A stretch of DNA of 64,000 bases, taken from assembly GCF_010731655.1 (NCBI RefSeq), contig NZ_AP022619.1, positions 2,046,001 through 2,110,000 of the forward strand, written 5' to 3'. Shown piece after piece: positions 27,543-35,859 of the stretch. The notes under the pieces are model-generated. The model was not told the origin of the DNA. It worked only from the letters and a program-made list of their open reading frames with translations, and searched no databases. Within the stretch, counting starts at the first letter, position 1. Each line of letters starts with the position of its first letter. Made by a program: the position numbers and the translations under genes. The stretch is from Mycobacterium paraseoulense (GTDB lineage: Bacteria; Actinomycetota; Actinomycetes; Mycobacteriales; Mycobacteriaceae).

Positions 27543-27730
27543 CCGGTGAGCTTAGCGAAGGCTGTGAATGTCCCGTTTGTTTGGTCGGAGACGCCGTTCT
27601 GAAGGGAAAGCCCCCGGCCGCCCAGGTAGCCTGATGCGGAGTCGGCCGGTCGACGATGACCCGTGCTGACCTGGGGGTTTACCGCATTTCCGAGAGTTCA
27701 CGGACGCGCTTCGTCCCTTGAGAGGAAGCC

Positions 27731-27768
27731 GTAAAGCGGGGGAAACTCCCGATACCCGGTGCCGAAAC
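27731..27768 (+). promoter_or_regulatory. Probable GlnR box upstream of the nitrate reductase
   Basis: Half-sites GTAAA (27731-27735), GAAAC (27742-27746) and GAAAC (27764-27768) fall on the 11-bp grid of the actinobacterial GlnR box (gTnAC-n6-GAAAC-n6-gTnAC-n6-GAAAC); only the third half-site (27753-27757) is poor. The two perfect GAAAC elements are exactly 22 bp apart. The box ends 53 nt before the start codon. GlnR activates nitrate assimilation genes under nitrogen limitation. The remainder of the gap (27543-27730) has GC-rich inverted repeats but no feature I can name. Confidence 0.6.
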
Positions 27769-27821
27769 ATCCTCATCGCACCATTCGACGTAAGCCCGTT
27801 GCGCTCACAGGAGGGAAGTGC

Positions 27822-30800
27822 GTGGCCAGGGAGTCCATGGCGTCACACGACGATGCCGTGAACACCATGTGCGCATACTGCGGCGTCGGCTGCGGAATGG
27901 TGCTGCAGGTCACAACCGATCCCGACAGCGGCCAGCGTCACATCGCGAAGTCCGTTGGGGATAAAGAACATCCGGCTAACTTCGGCCGGTTGTGCACCAA
28001 GGGCGCCACCACTTCGGACGTGCTCAACGCGCCCGGCCGGATGGAGTCGGCGCACGTGCGCGCCGACCGCGGGGAACCCGTCGAGGCCCTCGATATGGAT
28101 AGCGCGATCACTCAGTGCGCGAACCGGTTACGGGCGATCATCAACGCGCATGGCCCGGATTCCTTTGCCATGTATGTGTCGGGCCAGATGTCCATCGAGG
28201 CGCAGTATCTGGCGAACAAATTGACCAAAGGCTTCATCGGCACCAACCAGATCGAGTCGAACTCACGGCTGTGCATGGCGAGCGCCGGTTCCGGCTACAA
28301 GCTCTCCCTGGGCGCCGACGGGCCGCCCGGCTCGTACCAAGACTTCGAACACGCCGACGTCTTCTTCGTCATCGGCGCCAACATGGCCGACTGCCATCCC
28401 ATCCTGTTCTTACGGATGATGGACCGCGTCAAGGCCGGGGCCAAACTGATCGTCGTCGATCCGCGCCGCACCGCGACCGCGGAGAAGGCCGACCTGTTCC
28501 TCCAGGTCGCCCCCGGTTCCGATCTGGCACTCCTCAACGGGCTGCTGCACCTGATCGTCGAGAACGGACACACGGACCCCGATTTCATCGCCGAGTTCAC
28601 CGAGGGGTGGGAGGTGATGCCCAGCTTCCTGGAGCAGTACGCCCCCGACACGGTCAGCGAGATCACCGGGATCCCCGAAGACGACATCCGCACGGCGGCG
28701 CGGATGATCGGCGAGGCCGAGAATTTCGTGAGCTGCTGGACCATGGGCCTCAACCAGAGCACCCACGGCACCTGGAACACGAACGCGGTCTGCAACCTGC
28801 ATCTGGCCACCGGCGCTATCTGCAAGACGGGCAGCGGCCCCTTCTCGCTGACGGGCCAGCCCAACGCCATGGGCGGCCGCGAAATGGGTTACATGGGACC
28901 GGGATTGCCCGGCCAGCGCTCCGTCCTGTCCGCGGACGACCGCGCCTTCGCCGAAGACCAGTGGGGCATTCCCCGTGGGACGCTGCGCACAGAGGTCGGT
29001 ACCGGCACGATCGACATGTTCTCCCGGATGGCCGACGGCGAAATCAAAGCGTGCTGGATCGTATGCACCAATCCCGTTGCCTCCGTGGCCAACCGGAGAA
29101 CGGTGCTGGCCGGCCTGGAGCGCGCCGAATTGGTCATCACCCAGGACACGTTCCTCCAAACGGAGACCAACGAATACGCCGACGTGCTGCTGCCGGCGGC
29201 CCTGTGGTCGGAGGCGGAGGGGGTGATGGTCAATTCCGAGCGCAACATGACGCTGTTCCAGCCGGCCGTCGCCGCCCCGGGTGACGCGATGCCCGACTGG
29301 CAGATCATTGCCCGGATCGCCTGCGAAATGGGATATGCGGAGGCGTTCAGCTACAACTCCGCCGAGGAGGTCTTCGACGAGATCAAGCGATTCTCGAACC
29401 CGAAGACCGGCTACGACCTGCGCGGGGTCAGCTACCAGCGGCTGCGTCGGGGCCCGCTGCAGTGGCCGTGCGCGCCGGGCAACCCGGGCGACCGCAACCC
29501 CATTCGCTACCTCAACGACGGGGTGAGTCAGGCCCGGCGGGTCCGCGAGGACGGCAGCGCACCCCGGCTGGCCTTCCCCACCGAGAACGGTCGTGCGGTG
29601 TTCTTCGCCCGCCCGCACCTGCCGCCCGAGGAAATGCCGGACGACGACTATCCTTTCCTGTTGAACACCGGCCGCCTGCCACACCAGTGGCACACGATGA
29701 CCAAGACTGGCAAGGTCGCCAAGCTCAACAAGCTCAATCCCGGGCCGTTCGTCGAGATCCATCCCGGGGATGCCGCAAGGCTGGGGATCACCGACGGGGA
29801 CGCGATAGAAATCGCTTCCCGGCGCGGTCGCGCCGTGCTGCCCGCCTCTGTCAGCGACCGGGTGCGCCCCGGCAACTGCTTCGCCCCGTTCCACTGGAAC
29901 GACGTGTTCGGCGAATACCTGGCGATCAACGCGGTCACCAGCGATGCGGTGGACCCGATCTCGAACCAACCGGAATTCAAGGCGTGCGCCGTCACGTTGG
30001 CGAAAGTCGCCGTCTCCGCGGCAGATCCGACCGCCTGCCCCACGCCGGCGGTGGACACCGACACCCCAGAATCCGCGCCCACGGAGGTATCCGAAATCAG
30101 CGTGTCACAGGTTGATGCCCTGGCCGAATTGCTCGGTGTGGCAACGAAACCCGTGCCGGAATTCGACGAGCTCGGCCGCTCCTACCTGGCCGGCATGTTG
30201 ACCGCGCTTCGCTCGGAAGCCGGTCGACGCACGACCGGTGTGCCGACGCTGCCCCAAAGCGCTCCCTTCGATTCCGGCACCCGGCTATGGGTGGACGGTC
30301 TGCTCGCGGGCCTGTTCTCGCGCAATGACGTTGCCCGACGCACACCGGCGCCGGCGCTCGACAAGACCGCGGTCGAGCCACGCGGAGCCAATCCCGCCCA
30401 ACGGGCACCCGTCGTGGTGCTGTGGGCGTCACAGACCGGGACCGCCGAAGAGCTCACCTCCGAGATTGCCGCGCGGCTGGGCGACGCCCGGTTGCCGGTC
30501 GCGGTGCACGCCATGGACGACTTCCCGGTGGCCGAGCTGGCGACGACGCGGGAATTGCTGCTGATCACCAGCACGACCGGCGACGGTGAGCCGCCGGACA
30601 ACGGAGCCGGCTTCTGGCGGGCGCTGACGACAGACGGCGCAGCGGAACTCACCAACACCCGCTATGCCGTGCTCGCCCTCGGCGACTCGAACTACGACGA
30701 TTTCTGCGGTCACGGGCGCAAGCTCGACCAGCGTCTCGCGGAGCTCGGAGCGACCCGCATCGTCGACCGGGTCGACTGTGAACCCGATTATGAAGACGGC

Positions 30801-32057
30801 GTTGCCAAGTGGCTGGGCGGTGTCATCCGGGCGCTGTCCCGCACGCCCGCGCCGGTGGGCCGCGACGGCGGTGCGCCGGCGTCGGCCACCCCCTCGATCG
30901 CCGTGCCGGCCCGGCCGGCCAACGGGTCGGGGGCGGTCGGGTACACCAAGAAGCATCCGCTGATCACCGACATGGTCCGCAACACCGTGTTGAGCCGGCC
31001 GAAATCGACAAAAGACGTGCGGCATCTGGTTTTCAGCCTGCCGGAAGAGACCTTGAGCTACGAGGCCGGCGACGCGCTCGGGGTGTGGCCCCGCAACAGC
31101 GACCAACTGGTCGACGAATGGCTGTCGGTCACCGGACTGGACGGACAGACCCCGGTCGAGGTCGGCGAGCACGGCCTGATGTCGCTGCGCTCAGCGCTCA
31201 CCGAGCGGATCGAGATCGCCCACATCAGCCGGGACCTGGTGCGGTTCGTGCAGGAGCGCACCGGCGACCCGACACTCGCCGAGCTGCTGAAGCCGGAAAA
31301 CAAACGCGCACTGTCGGATTGGACATGGGGGCGGCAGTCCATCGACCTGCTTGCGCAGCTGCCGGTCTGGGCCTCCGCCCATGAGTGGCTGCGGGTCCTC
31401 AAACGCCTTCAGCCGCGGTTGTACTCGATCTCGTCGAGCCCCAAGCAGCACCCCGGGGAAGTTCATCTGACGGTGTCGCCGGTGCGCTACAACTTCCACG
31501 GCGTCCCGCGCCGCGGGGTGTGTTCGACATATCTCGCGGACCGCTCCCCCGGCGATCGGGTCGCCGTCTATCTGCAGCAGTCGAGCAACTTCCGCCCGCC
31601 CGGCGATCCGGACACCCCGATGATCATGGTCGGTCCGGGCACCGGGATCGCGCCGTTCCGCGGCTTCCTGCAGGAGCGCCGCGCGCTCGGCCACACCGGG
31701 CCCAACTGGCTGTTCTTCGGCGAGCAGCACGCCGCCACCGACTACTACTACCGCAACGAGCTCGAGCAGATGCGGGACGACGGGTTCCTCACCGAGCTGG
31801 ACCTCGCGTTCTCCCGGGACCAGAGCGAGAAGGTGTACGTGCAGCACCTGATGCGTCAGCGCGGCGCCCAGCTGTGGCGCTGGCTGCAGGACGGGGCGCA
31901 ACTCTACGTGTGCGGCACCGCCGACCCCATGGCCAAGGACGTCGACCGCGCGCTCTGCGAGATCGCGGCCGAGCACGGCAGCCTCGATCCGGATGCGGCC
32001 AAGGAGTACGTCCGGTCGTTGAGCGCCGACAAGCGCTACCACCGCGACGTCTACTAG
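27822..32057 (+). CDS. nasN: Single-chain assimilatory nitrate reductase with fused diflavin reductase (NasN type)
   Basis: A protein of 1411 residues from the GTG at 27822, preceded by AGGAGG 7 nt upstream; an ATG at 27837 is an alternative. Residues 17-58 hold a 4Fe-4S site (C17, C20, C24, C58). The molybdopterin oxidoreductase domain follows, with the molybdenum-ligand cysteine in SRLCMAS near residue 150 and a C-terminal dinucleotide-binding domain to about 740. A linker of about 120 residues leads to an FMN flavodoxin domain ([11 protein letters not shown], about 865-1015). A CysJ-like FAD domain ([10 protein letters not shown]) comes next, and an NADPH domain ([13 protein letters not shown] near 1270) that ends in RYHRDVY. 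It reduces nitrate to nitrite with NADPH in one polypeptide, as in M. smegmatis NasN. Confidence 0.92.
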   Translation: MARESMASHDDAVNTMCAYCGVGCGMVLQVTTDPDSGQRHIAKSVGDKEHPANFGRLCTKGATTSDVLNAPGRMESAHVRADRGEPVEALDMDSAITQCANRLRAIINAHGPDSFAMYVSGQMSIEAQYLANKLTKGFIGTNQIESNSRLCMASAGSGYKLSLGADGPPGSYQDFEHADVFFVIGANMADCHPILFLRMMDRVKAGAKLIVVDPRRTATAEKADLFLQVAPGSDLALLNGLLHLIVENGHTDPDFIAEFTEGWEVMPSFLEQYAPDTVSEITGIPEDDIRTAARMIGEAENFVSCWTMGLNQSTHGTWNTNAVCNLHLATGAICKTGSGPFSLTGQPNAMGGREMGYMGPGLPGQRSVLSADDRAFAEDQWGIPRGTLRTEVGTGTIDMFSRMADGEIKACWIVCTNPVASVANRRTVLAGLERAELVITQDTFLQTETNEYADVLLPAALWSEAEGVMVNSERNMTLFQPAVAAPGDAMPDWQIIARIACEMGYAEAFSYNSAEEVFDEIKRFSNPKTGYDLRGVSYQRLRRGPLQWPCAPGNPGDRNPIRYLNDGVSQARRVREDGSAPRLAFPTENGRAVFFARPHLPPEEMPDDDYPFLLNTGRLPHQWHTMTKTGKVAKLNKLNPGPFVEIHPGDAARLGITDGDAIEIASRRGRAVLPASVSDRVRPGNCFAPFHWNDVFGEYLAINAVTSDAVDPISNQPEFKACAVTLAKVAVSAADPTACPTPAVDTDTPESAPTEVSEISVSQVDALAELLGVATKPVPEFDELGRSYLAGMLTALRSEAGRRTTGVPTLPQSAPFDSGTRLWVDGLLAGLFSRNDVARRTPAPALDKTAVEPRGANPAQRAPVVVLWASQTGTAEELTSEIAARLGDARLPVAVHAMDDFPVAELATTRELLLITSTTGDGEPPDNGAGFWRALTTDGAAELTNTRYAVLALGDSNYDDFCGHGRKLDQRLAELGATRIVDRVDCEPDYEDGVAKWLGGVIRALSRTPAPVGRDGGAPASATPSIAVPARPANGSGAVGYTKKHPLITDMVRNTVLSRPKSTKDVRHLVFSLPEETLSYEAGDALGVWPRNSDQLVDEWLSVTGLDGQTPVEVGEHGLMSLRSALTERIEIAHISRDLVRFVQERTGDPTLAELLKPENKRALSDWTWGRQSIDLLAQLPVWASAHEWLRVLKRLQPRLYSISSSPKQHPGEVHLTVSPVRYNFHGVPRRGVCSTYLADRSPGDRVAVYLQQSSNFRPPGDPDTPMIMVGPGTGIAPFRGFLQERRALGHTGPNWLFFGEQHAATDYYYRNELEQMRDDGFLTELDLAFSRDQSEKVYVQHLMRQRGAQLWRWLQDGAQLYVCGTADPMAKDVDRALCEIAAEHGSLDPDAAKEYVRSLSADKRYHRDVY

Positions 32058-32079
32058 GCCTTCGGGGTCCCCCCGACTC

Positions 32080-32117
32080 GTAATACGACGGAAACGTCGC
32101 GCGCGTATTGCCGAAAC
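32080..32117 (+). promoter_or_regulatory. Second GlnR-like box, upstream of the nasN remnant
   Basis: GTAAT (32080-32084), GAAAC (32091-32095) and GAAAC (32113-32117) sit on the same 11-bp grid as the box upstream of nasN, again with a weak third half-site. The sequence after it (GAAACAACCTC then CTGCACCATTC) also matches the segment after the nasN box, and the distance to the start codon (50 nt) is nearly the same. This is therefore a duplicated promoter region rather than a chance match. Confidence 0.55.
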
Positions 32118-32167
32118 AACCTCGCTGCACCATTCAGTCATTGGTGGCGCCGAGGAGGGACGTACGC

Positions 32168-32443
32168 GTGGCTCTGGATTTCGAGGGGCCCCTCGAGGAC
32201 ACCGTGCAGGCCGTCTGCCCGTTGCGGTGCCGGCTGCGGCGTGGGGCCGACGGCGACGACGGTGACCAGGTCGACTGGGCCGGGTTGCCGATCAATTTGG
32301 ACTTGGCGTTCTCGCCGCAGCAGCGCGACAAGGTGTACAGGCAGCACCTGATGCGCAAACGCGGCACGCAGCTTCGGGGGCATCTTCGGGCCGGCTCTCA
32401 CCTGTGCGTTTGCGAAGAGACCGCCGACGACGGACAGCCCTAG
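32168..32443 (+). pseudogene. Internally deleted nasN copy (91-codon remnant ORF)
   Basis: The ORF starts at GTG 32168 behind GAGGAGGGA, as nasN does, and encodes 91 residues. Residues about 9-23 (LEDTVQAVCPLRCRL) align with nas[18 protein letters not shown], but the Fe-S cysteine spacing is lost. After a short bridge, [19 protein letters not shown] and [11 protein letters not shown] align with the C-terminal NADPH domain of nasN ([19 protein letters not shown] and [11 protein letters not shown]). More than 1,200 codons between are missing, and the normal C-terminus is replaced by EETADDGQP. The reading frame stays open, so a small protein could still be made, but no catalytic domain survives. 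Confidence 0.75.
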
Positions 32444-32553
32444 CCGCAGCGCTCTGCACGCCCTCGCAGCGCGATTTCCCGTCGGCGATTAAGTTCAGCG
32501 CGAGCGTAAAACATTACCTGCGAAAGCAATTCCGGCCGGGATACGCTTGCTGC

Positions 32554-33357
32554 GTGGCCGATAATCCGTCGTCATACTTGGTGCTGGCGTCGCAACGCAG
32601 TGGCAGCACGCTGCTGGTCGAGTCGCTGCGCGCGACCGGCGTCGCCGGCGAGCCGCAGGAGTTCTTCCAATACCTGCCGGCCACCAGTCAGGCGCCACAG
32701 CCGCGCGAGTGGTTCGCCGGCGTGGAGGACGAATCCATCCTGCGCCTGCTCGACCCGCTCGATGCGGGAACTCCGGACCTCGCGCCCGCCGAGATCTGGC
32801 GCGACTACATCCGCACGGTCGGGAGGACGCCGAACGGAATATGGGGCGGCAAGCTGATGTGGAATCAGACGCCGCTGTTGTTGAAGCGCGCGAAAAACCT
32901 ACCGAATCGCAGCGGCGACGGCCTGCGGGCCGCGATCACCGACGTAGTGGGCGAGGAGCCGCTCTTCATCTATGTGCATCGGCCCGACGTGATTTCACAG
33001 GCAGTGTCGTTCTGGCGGGCGGTGCAGACCCGGGTGTGGCGAGGGCGGCCCGACCCCGTCCGCGACGCGCGGGCCACCTACCACGCCGGCGCGATCGCGC
33101 ACGTCGTCACCATGCTGCGCGCCCAGAATGAGGGCTGGCGGCATTGGTTCGCCGACGAAGACGTCGCACCCATGGAGATTCCGTATCCGGTGTTGTGGCG
33201 CAACCTTACTCAAGTGGTGGCCGCCATCCTGGAGGCATTGGGGCTCGACCCGCGACTGGCGCCCGAGCCGATGCTGGAACGCCAGGCCGACCAGCGCTCC
33301 GACGAATGGGTCGACCGGTACCGTGCCGATGCCGAGAAGTACGGCCTGCCAACCTGA
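32554..33357 (+). CDS. stf0: Trehalose 2-sulfotransferase Stf0
   Basis: A protein of 267 residues from the GTG at 32554, exactly the length I recall for M. tuberculosis Stf0 (Rv0295c); in-frame upstream extension lacks support. The PAPS 5'-phosphosulfate-binding loop is [15 protein letters not shown] near residues 9-23, and the Stf0 motifs [18 protein letters not shown] and [17 protein letters not shown] follow. It transfers sulfate from PAPS to trehalose, giving trehalose-2-sulfate, the core of sulfolipids in M. tuberculosis. In species without sulfolipid-1 the product may have another fate. Here it sits between the nitrate reductase region and the cysteine genes, away from the sulfatase. 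Confidence 0.9.
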   Translation: MADNPSSYLVLASQRSGSTLLVESLRATGVAGEPQEFFQYLPATSQAPQPREWFAGVEDESILRLLDPLDAGTPDLAPAEIWRDYIRTVGRTPNGIWGGKLMWNQTPLLLKRAKNLPNRSGDGLRAAITDVVGEEPLFIYVHRPDVISQAVSFWRAVQTRVWRGRPDPVRDARATYHAGAIAHVVTMLRAQNEGWRHWFADEDVAPMEIPYPVLWRNLTQVVAAILEALGLDPRLAPEPMLERQADQRSDEWVDRYRADAEKYGLPT

Positions 33358-33420
33358 CCGCCAAAGCAGCGGGAGACTCGGCAAACGAACAGGCAGACCG
33401 GCCGAAATCATTGGATGTCC

Positions 33421-33433
33421 TATAGTGGGGCCT
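33421..33433 (+). promoter_or_regulatory. Minus-10 element of a probably leaderless transcript
   Basis: TATAGT at 33421-33426 matches the mycobacterial minus-10 consensus, and seven bases (GGGGCCT) separate it from the ATG of the cysteine-rich leader peptide. Transcription starting about 7 nt after the hexamer would begin at or beside the ATG, giving a leaderless mRNA. No convincing minus-35 is visible, which is common in mycobacteria. Confidence 0.6.
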
Positions 33434-33508
33434 ATGCAACAGGCCACCCAGCCGTGCCTCGCCCTTACGCGCCGCCTCACCGTGCGCTGTTGTTGTCGTT
33501 GTTGTTGA
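33434..33508 (+). CDS. Cysteine-rich leader peptide controlling cysK/cysE
   Basis: A 24-codon ORF: ATG, 16 mixed residues (MQQATQPCLALTRRLTV), then RCCCRCC and TGA. Five of the last six codons are TGT. Poly-cysteine leader peptides of this kind precede cysteine biosynthesis genes in mycobacteria. Ribosome progress through the cysteine codons reports cysteine-tRNA charging and attenuates the downstream genes. The target here is the cysK-cysE operon starting at 33717, about 210 nt downstream. The ORF is too short for routine gene finders. A minus-10 hexamer lies 7 nt before its ATG. Confidence 0.82.
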   Translation: MQQATQPCLALTRRLTVRCCCRCC

Positions 33509-33621
33509 TTTTCTGACGTCGCAGAAGTCCTCGCGTAATCCGCCGGTTTGCGGGCGCCAGCACAGGTAACACCCGTGGCCGCCCACGCGCGTTAGTCCAT
33601 CTCCAGGAGATCAACCCACCG

Positions 33622-33720
33622 ATGACCATGTTGTCCACCCGCCACCACGGCGGCACAGCATTCGACATCCCCAGGCAGGGCGACGAAGCTTGTACTGACA
33701 TCGTTGAGGAAGACAGATGA
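33622..33720 (+). CDS. Possible small ORF translationally coupled to cysK
   Basis: A 32-codon ORF beginning [11 protein letters not shown] and ending IVEEDR, whose TGA overlaps the cysK ATG (ATGA). AGGAGA lies about 12 nt upstream, within the inverted repeat ATCTCC-A-GGAGAT, which might mask it. The 4-nt overlap suggests that ribosomes finishing this ORF could reinitiate on cysK, making it a second layer between the cysteine leader peptide and cysK. I do not recognise the peptide and it could be a chance reading frame. Confidence 0.4.
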   Translation: MTMLSTRHHGGTAFDIPRQGDEACTDIVEEDR

Positions 33721-34649
33721 GCATCGCAGACAACGTCACGCAACTAATCGGAAACACGCCGCTGGTTCGGCTGAACCGGGTAACCGAAGGCGCGGTCGCC
33801 GATGTCGTGGCCAAGCTGGAATTCTTCAATCCGGCGAACAGCGTCAAGGACCGTATCGGGGTGGCCATGCTCGATGCGGCCGAACAAGCGGGACTGATCA
33901 AACCCGACACGGTCATCTTGGAACCGACGAGCGGGAACACCGGCATCGCGCTGGCGATGGTGTGCGCCGCCCGGGGCTATCGATGCGTACTGACGATGCC
34001 GGACACGATGAGCACCGAACGTCGAATGCTGTTGCGCGCGTTCGGTGCTGAAATCGTCCTGACGCCCGGCGCCGACGGCATGGCAGGTGCCATCACCAAG
34101 GCCGAAGAGTTGGCCAAGAACGACCAGCGGTACTTCATACCTCAGCAGTTCGAAAACCCCGCGAATCCGGCGATCCACCGAAAGACCACGGCGGAAGAGG
34201 TATGGCGAGACACCGACGGCAAGGTCGACGTCTTTGTCGCCGGGGTCGGCACCGGCGGCACCATCACCGGTGTCGCCCAGGTCATCAAGGAACGCAAACC
34301 ATCGGTGCAGATCGTGGCCGTGGAACCCGCGGCGTCCGCCGTCTTGTCCGGAGGGCAGAAGGGACCTCATCCCATCCAGGGCATCGGTGCCGGATTCGTG
34401 CCACCGGTGCTCGATATGGATCTGGTTGACGAGGTCGTCACGGTCGGAAACGAAGAGTCGCTGGAAATGGCCCGTCGGTTGGCGCGGGAGGAGGGGTTGC
34501 TGGTCGGCATCTCCTCGGGCGCGGCGGTAGTGGCCGCGCTTCAGGTGGCCCGCCGCCCGGAGAACGCCGGCAAGCTCGTCGTGGTGGTGCTGCCCAGCTT
34601 TGGCGAGCGCTATCTGAGCACCCCACTCTTCGCCGACCTGGCGGATTAG
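33717..34649 (+). CDS. cysK: O-acetylserine sulfhydrylase (cysteine synthase) CysK
   Basis: A protein of 310 residues. It is a PLP enzyme making L-cysteine from O-acetylserine and sulfide. The PLP lysine lies in [13 protein letters not shown] (Lys44), the asparagine loop is [13 protein letters not shown], and the phosphate-binding glycines are [10 protein letters not shown]. It corresponds to Rv2334 (cysK1). It forms the cysteine synthase complex with CysE, encoded 2 nt downstream. Its expression is probably governed by the poly-cysteine leader peptide upstream, and its start codon overlaps the end of a small ORF (ATGA). Confidence 0.95.
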   Translation: MSIADNVTQLIGNTPLVRLNRVTEGAVADVVAKLEFFNPANSVKDRIGVAMLDAAEQAGLIKPDTVILEPTSGNTGIALAMVCAARGYRCVLTMPDTMSTERRMLLRAFGAEIVLTPGADGMAGAITKAEELAKNDQRYFIPQQFENPANPAIHRKTTAEEVWRDTDGKVDVFVAGVGTGGTITGVAQVIKERKPSVQIVAVEPAASAVLSGGQKGPHPIQGIGAGFVPPVLDMDLVDEVVTVGNEESLEMARRLAREEGLLVGISSGAAVVAALQVARRPENAGKLVVVVLPSFGERYLSTPLFADLAD

Positions 34650-34651
34650 CC

Positions 34652-35335
34652 ATGCTCGCCGAGATACGACGTGACATCCGGGCCGCCAGGGAACGTGACC
34701 CGGCCCGCCCGACCACGCTGCAGGTGATCTTCGCTTACCCAGGCGTGCACGCCATCTGGGGCCACCGGATCAGCCACTGGTTGTGGAACCGCGGCGCCCG
34801 GCTGGCCGCGCGGATACTCAACGAAGTCACTCGCATCCTGACCGGGGTTGACATCCATCCCGGCGCCGTGCTCGGCCCCGGCCTGTTCATCGACCACGCG
34901 ACCGGGGTCGTCATCGGGGAGACGGCCGAGGTCGGCGAGGACGTCACGCTCTACCACGGGGTCACCCTGGGCGGCAGCGGCAGGGACACGGGCAAACGCC
35001 ACCCGACGATCGGTGACCGGGTGGTGATCGGTGCCGGTGCAAAGGTGCTCGGCGCGATCAAGATCGGCGAGGACAGCAGGATCGGCGCCAACGCCGTCGT
35101 CGTCAAAGAGGTGCCGTCGAGCGCCGTGGTCATCGGGGTCCCCGGACAGGTCATCAGTCGCCACGGCCGAAGCAGCCCAGACGACTCGATGATGCCCGAC
35201 CTCGTCGGCGTCAGCCTCCAGTCCCTGCTCACCAGGGTTGCCAAGCTGGAGGCCGCGAACGACGGCCAACAATCCGCCAGTGTCATCCGGCCACCGGAAG
35301 CCGGTGTGTGGCACGGCGAAGACTTCTCGATCTGA
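34652..35335 (+). CDS. cysE: Serine O-acetyltransferase CysE
   Basis: A protein of 227 residues. The N-terminal helical part (MLAEIRRDIRAARERDP, then YPGVHAIWGHRISHWLW) is followed by a left-handed beta-helix of hexapeptide repeats. The catalytic region includes GVDIHPGAVLGPGLFIDHATG, ETAEVGEDVTLYHGVTLGG and KRHPTIGDRVVIGAGAKVLG. It acetylates serine with acetyl-CoA, the committed step to cysteine, and is usually feedback-inhibited by cysteine. The ATG follows the cysK stop by 2 nt. Corresponds to Rv2335. The C-terminal tail is extended and low in conservation. Confidence 0.94.
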   Translation: MLAEIRRDIRAARERDPARPTTLQVIFAYPGVHAIWGHRISHWLWNRGARLAARILNEVTRILTGVDIHPGAVLGPGLFIDHATGVVIGETAEVGEDVTLYHGVTLGGSGRDTGKRHPTIGDRVVIGAGAKVLGAIKIGEDSRIGANAVVVKEVPSSAVVIGVPGQVISRHGRSSPDDSMMPDLVGVSLQSLLTRVAKLEAANDGQQSASVIRPPEAGVWHGEDFSI

Positions 35336-35343
35336 GGCTCCAC

Positions 35344-35763
35344 ATGAGCACTGGGGTGGTGGTCGTGACAGCGCTGATCGCGGCGCTCGGAGCCGCCAGC
35401 GCGGCGGGCGTGCTGGTTAATCGGCGCTCGGGGGCGTTGCGCGAAACGGCTCCGGGACTGCCGCAGGACACAGCCGACCTCGGCTTGTCCGAGGTCGGCC
35501 CGACGGTCGTGCATTTCACCGCCGCCTGGTGCGGCCCCTGCGCTTCGGTGCGCCGCGTGGTCGAGCAGGTGTGCACAGATCTTCCCGACGTGGCACATCT
35601 CGAGCTCGACATCGACGCCCACCCCGCCGCCGCCAAGCGGCTTTCGGTGCTGTCGCTGCCGACCACGTTCATCTTCGACGCCGGGGGCCGTCAGCGATAC
35701 CGCAGCGCGGGCGTGCCCAAGGCGGCGGAGTTGCGTCAGGCGCTGCAGCCTCTGTTGGCCTGA
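35344..35763 (+). CDS. Membrane-anchored thioredoxin-like protein
   Basis: A protein of 139 residues from ATG 35344, 8 nt after the cysE stop. Residues 1-22 (MSTGVVVVTALIAALGAASA) form a signal anchor. The thioredoxin fold follows with VHFTAAWCGPCASVRRV, the classic WCGPC active site, and cis-proline segment SLPTTFIFD. It is probably tethered outside the membrane and reduces disulfides. Its place directly after cysK-cysE suggests a role in thiol or sulfur metabolism. The exact partner is unknown. Confidence 0.82.
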   Translation: MSTGVVVVTALIAALGAASAAGVLVNRRSGALRETAPGLPQDTADLGLSEVGPTVVHFTAAWCGPCASVRRVVEQVCTDLPDVAHLELDIDAHPAAAKRLSVLSLPTTFIFDAGGRQRYRSAGVPKAAELRQALQPLLA

Positions 35764-35859
35764 TCGGCTCCCGCCGGCGCCTCAAACACTCTTCAAGATG
35801 CGTTCACCGCGATCGACGCTACGGTTGCCCGAGGGGCCAAGTAGGGGACGGAGACTGCG

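Noticed and set aside
27543..27730. Possible riboswitch (molybdenum cofactor or cobalamin type) before nasN
   Set aside because: Inverted repeats such as CCCAGGT/ACCTGGG exist, but I could not match the conserved bases of any riboswitch class, and the segment lies upstream of the GlnR-like box, so it is probably not in the nasN mRNA.
32058..32553. The 91-codon ORF after nasN as an independent new small gene
   Set aside because: Its start region, promoter box and C-terminal half all align with nasN, so it is better described as a deleted copy.
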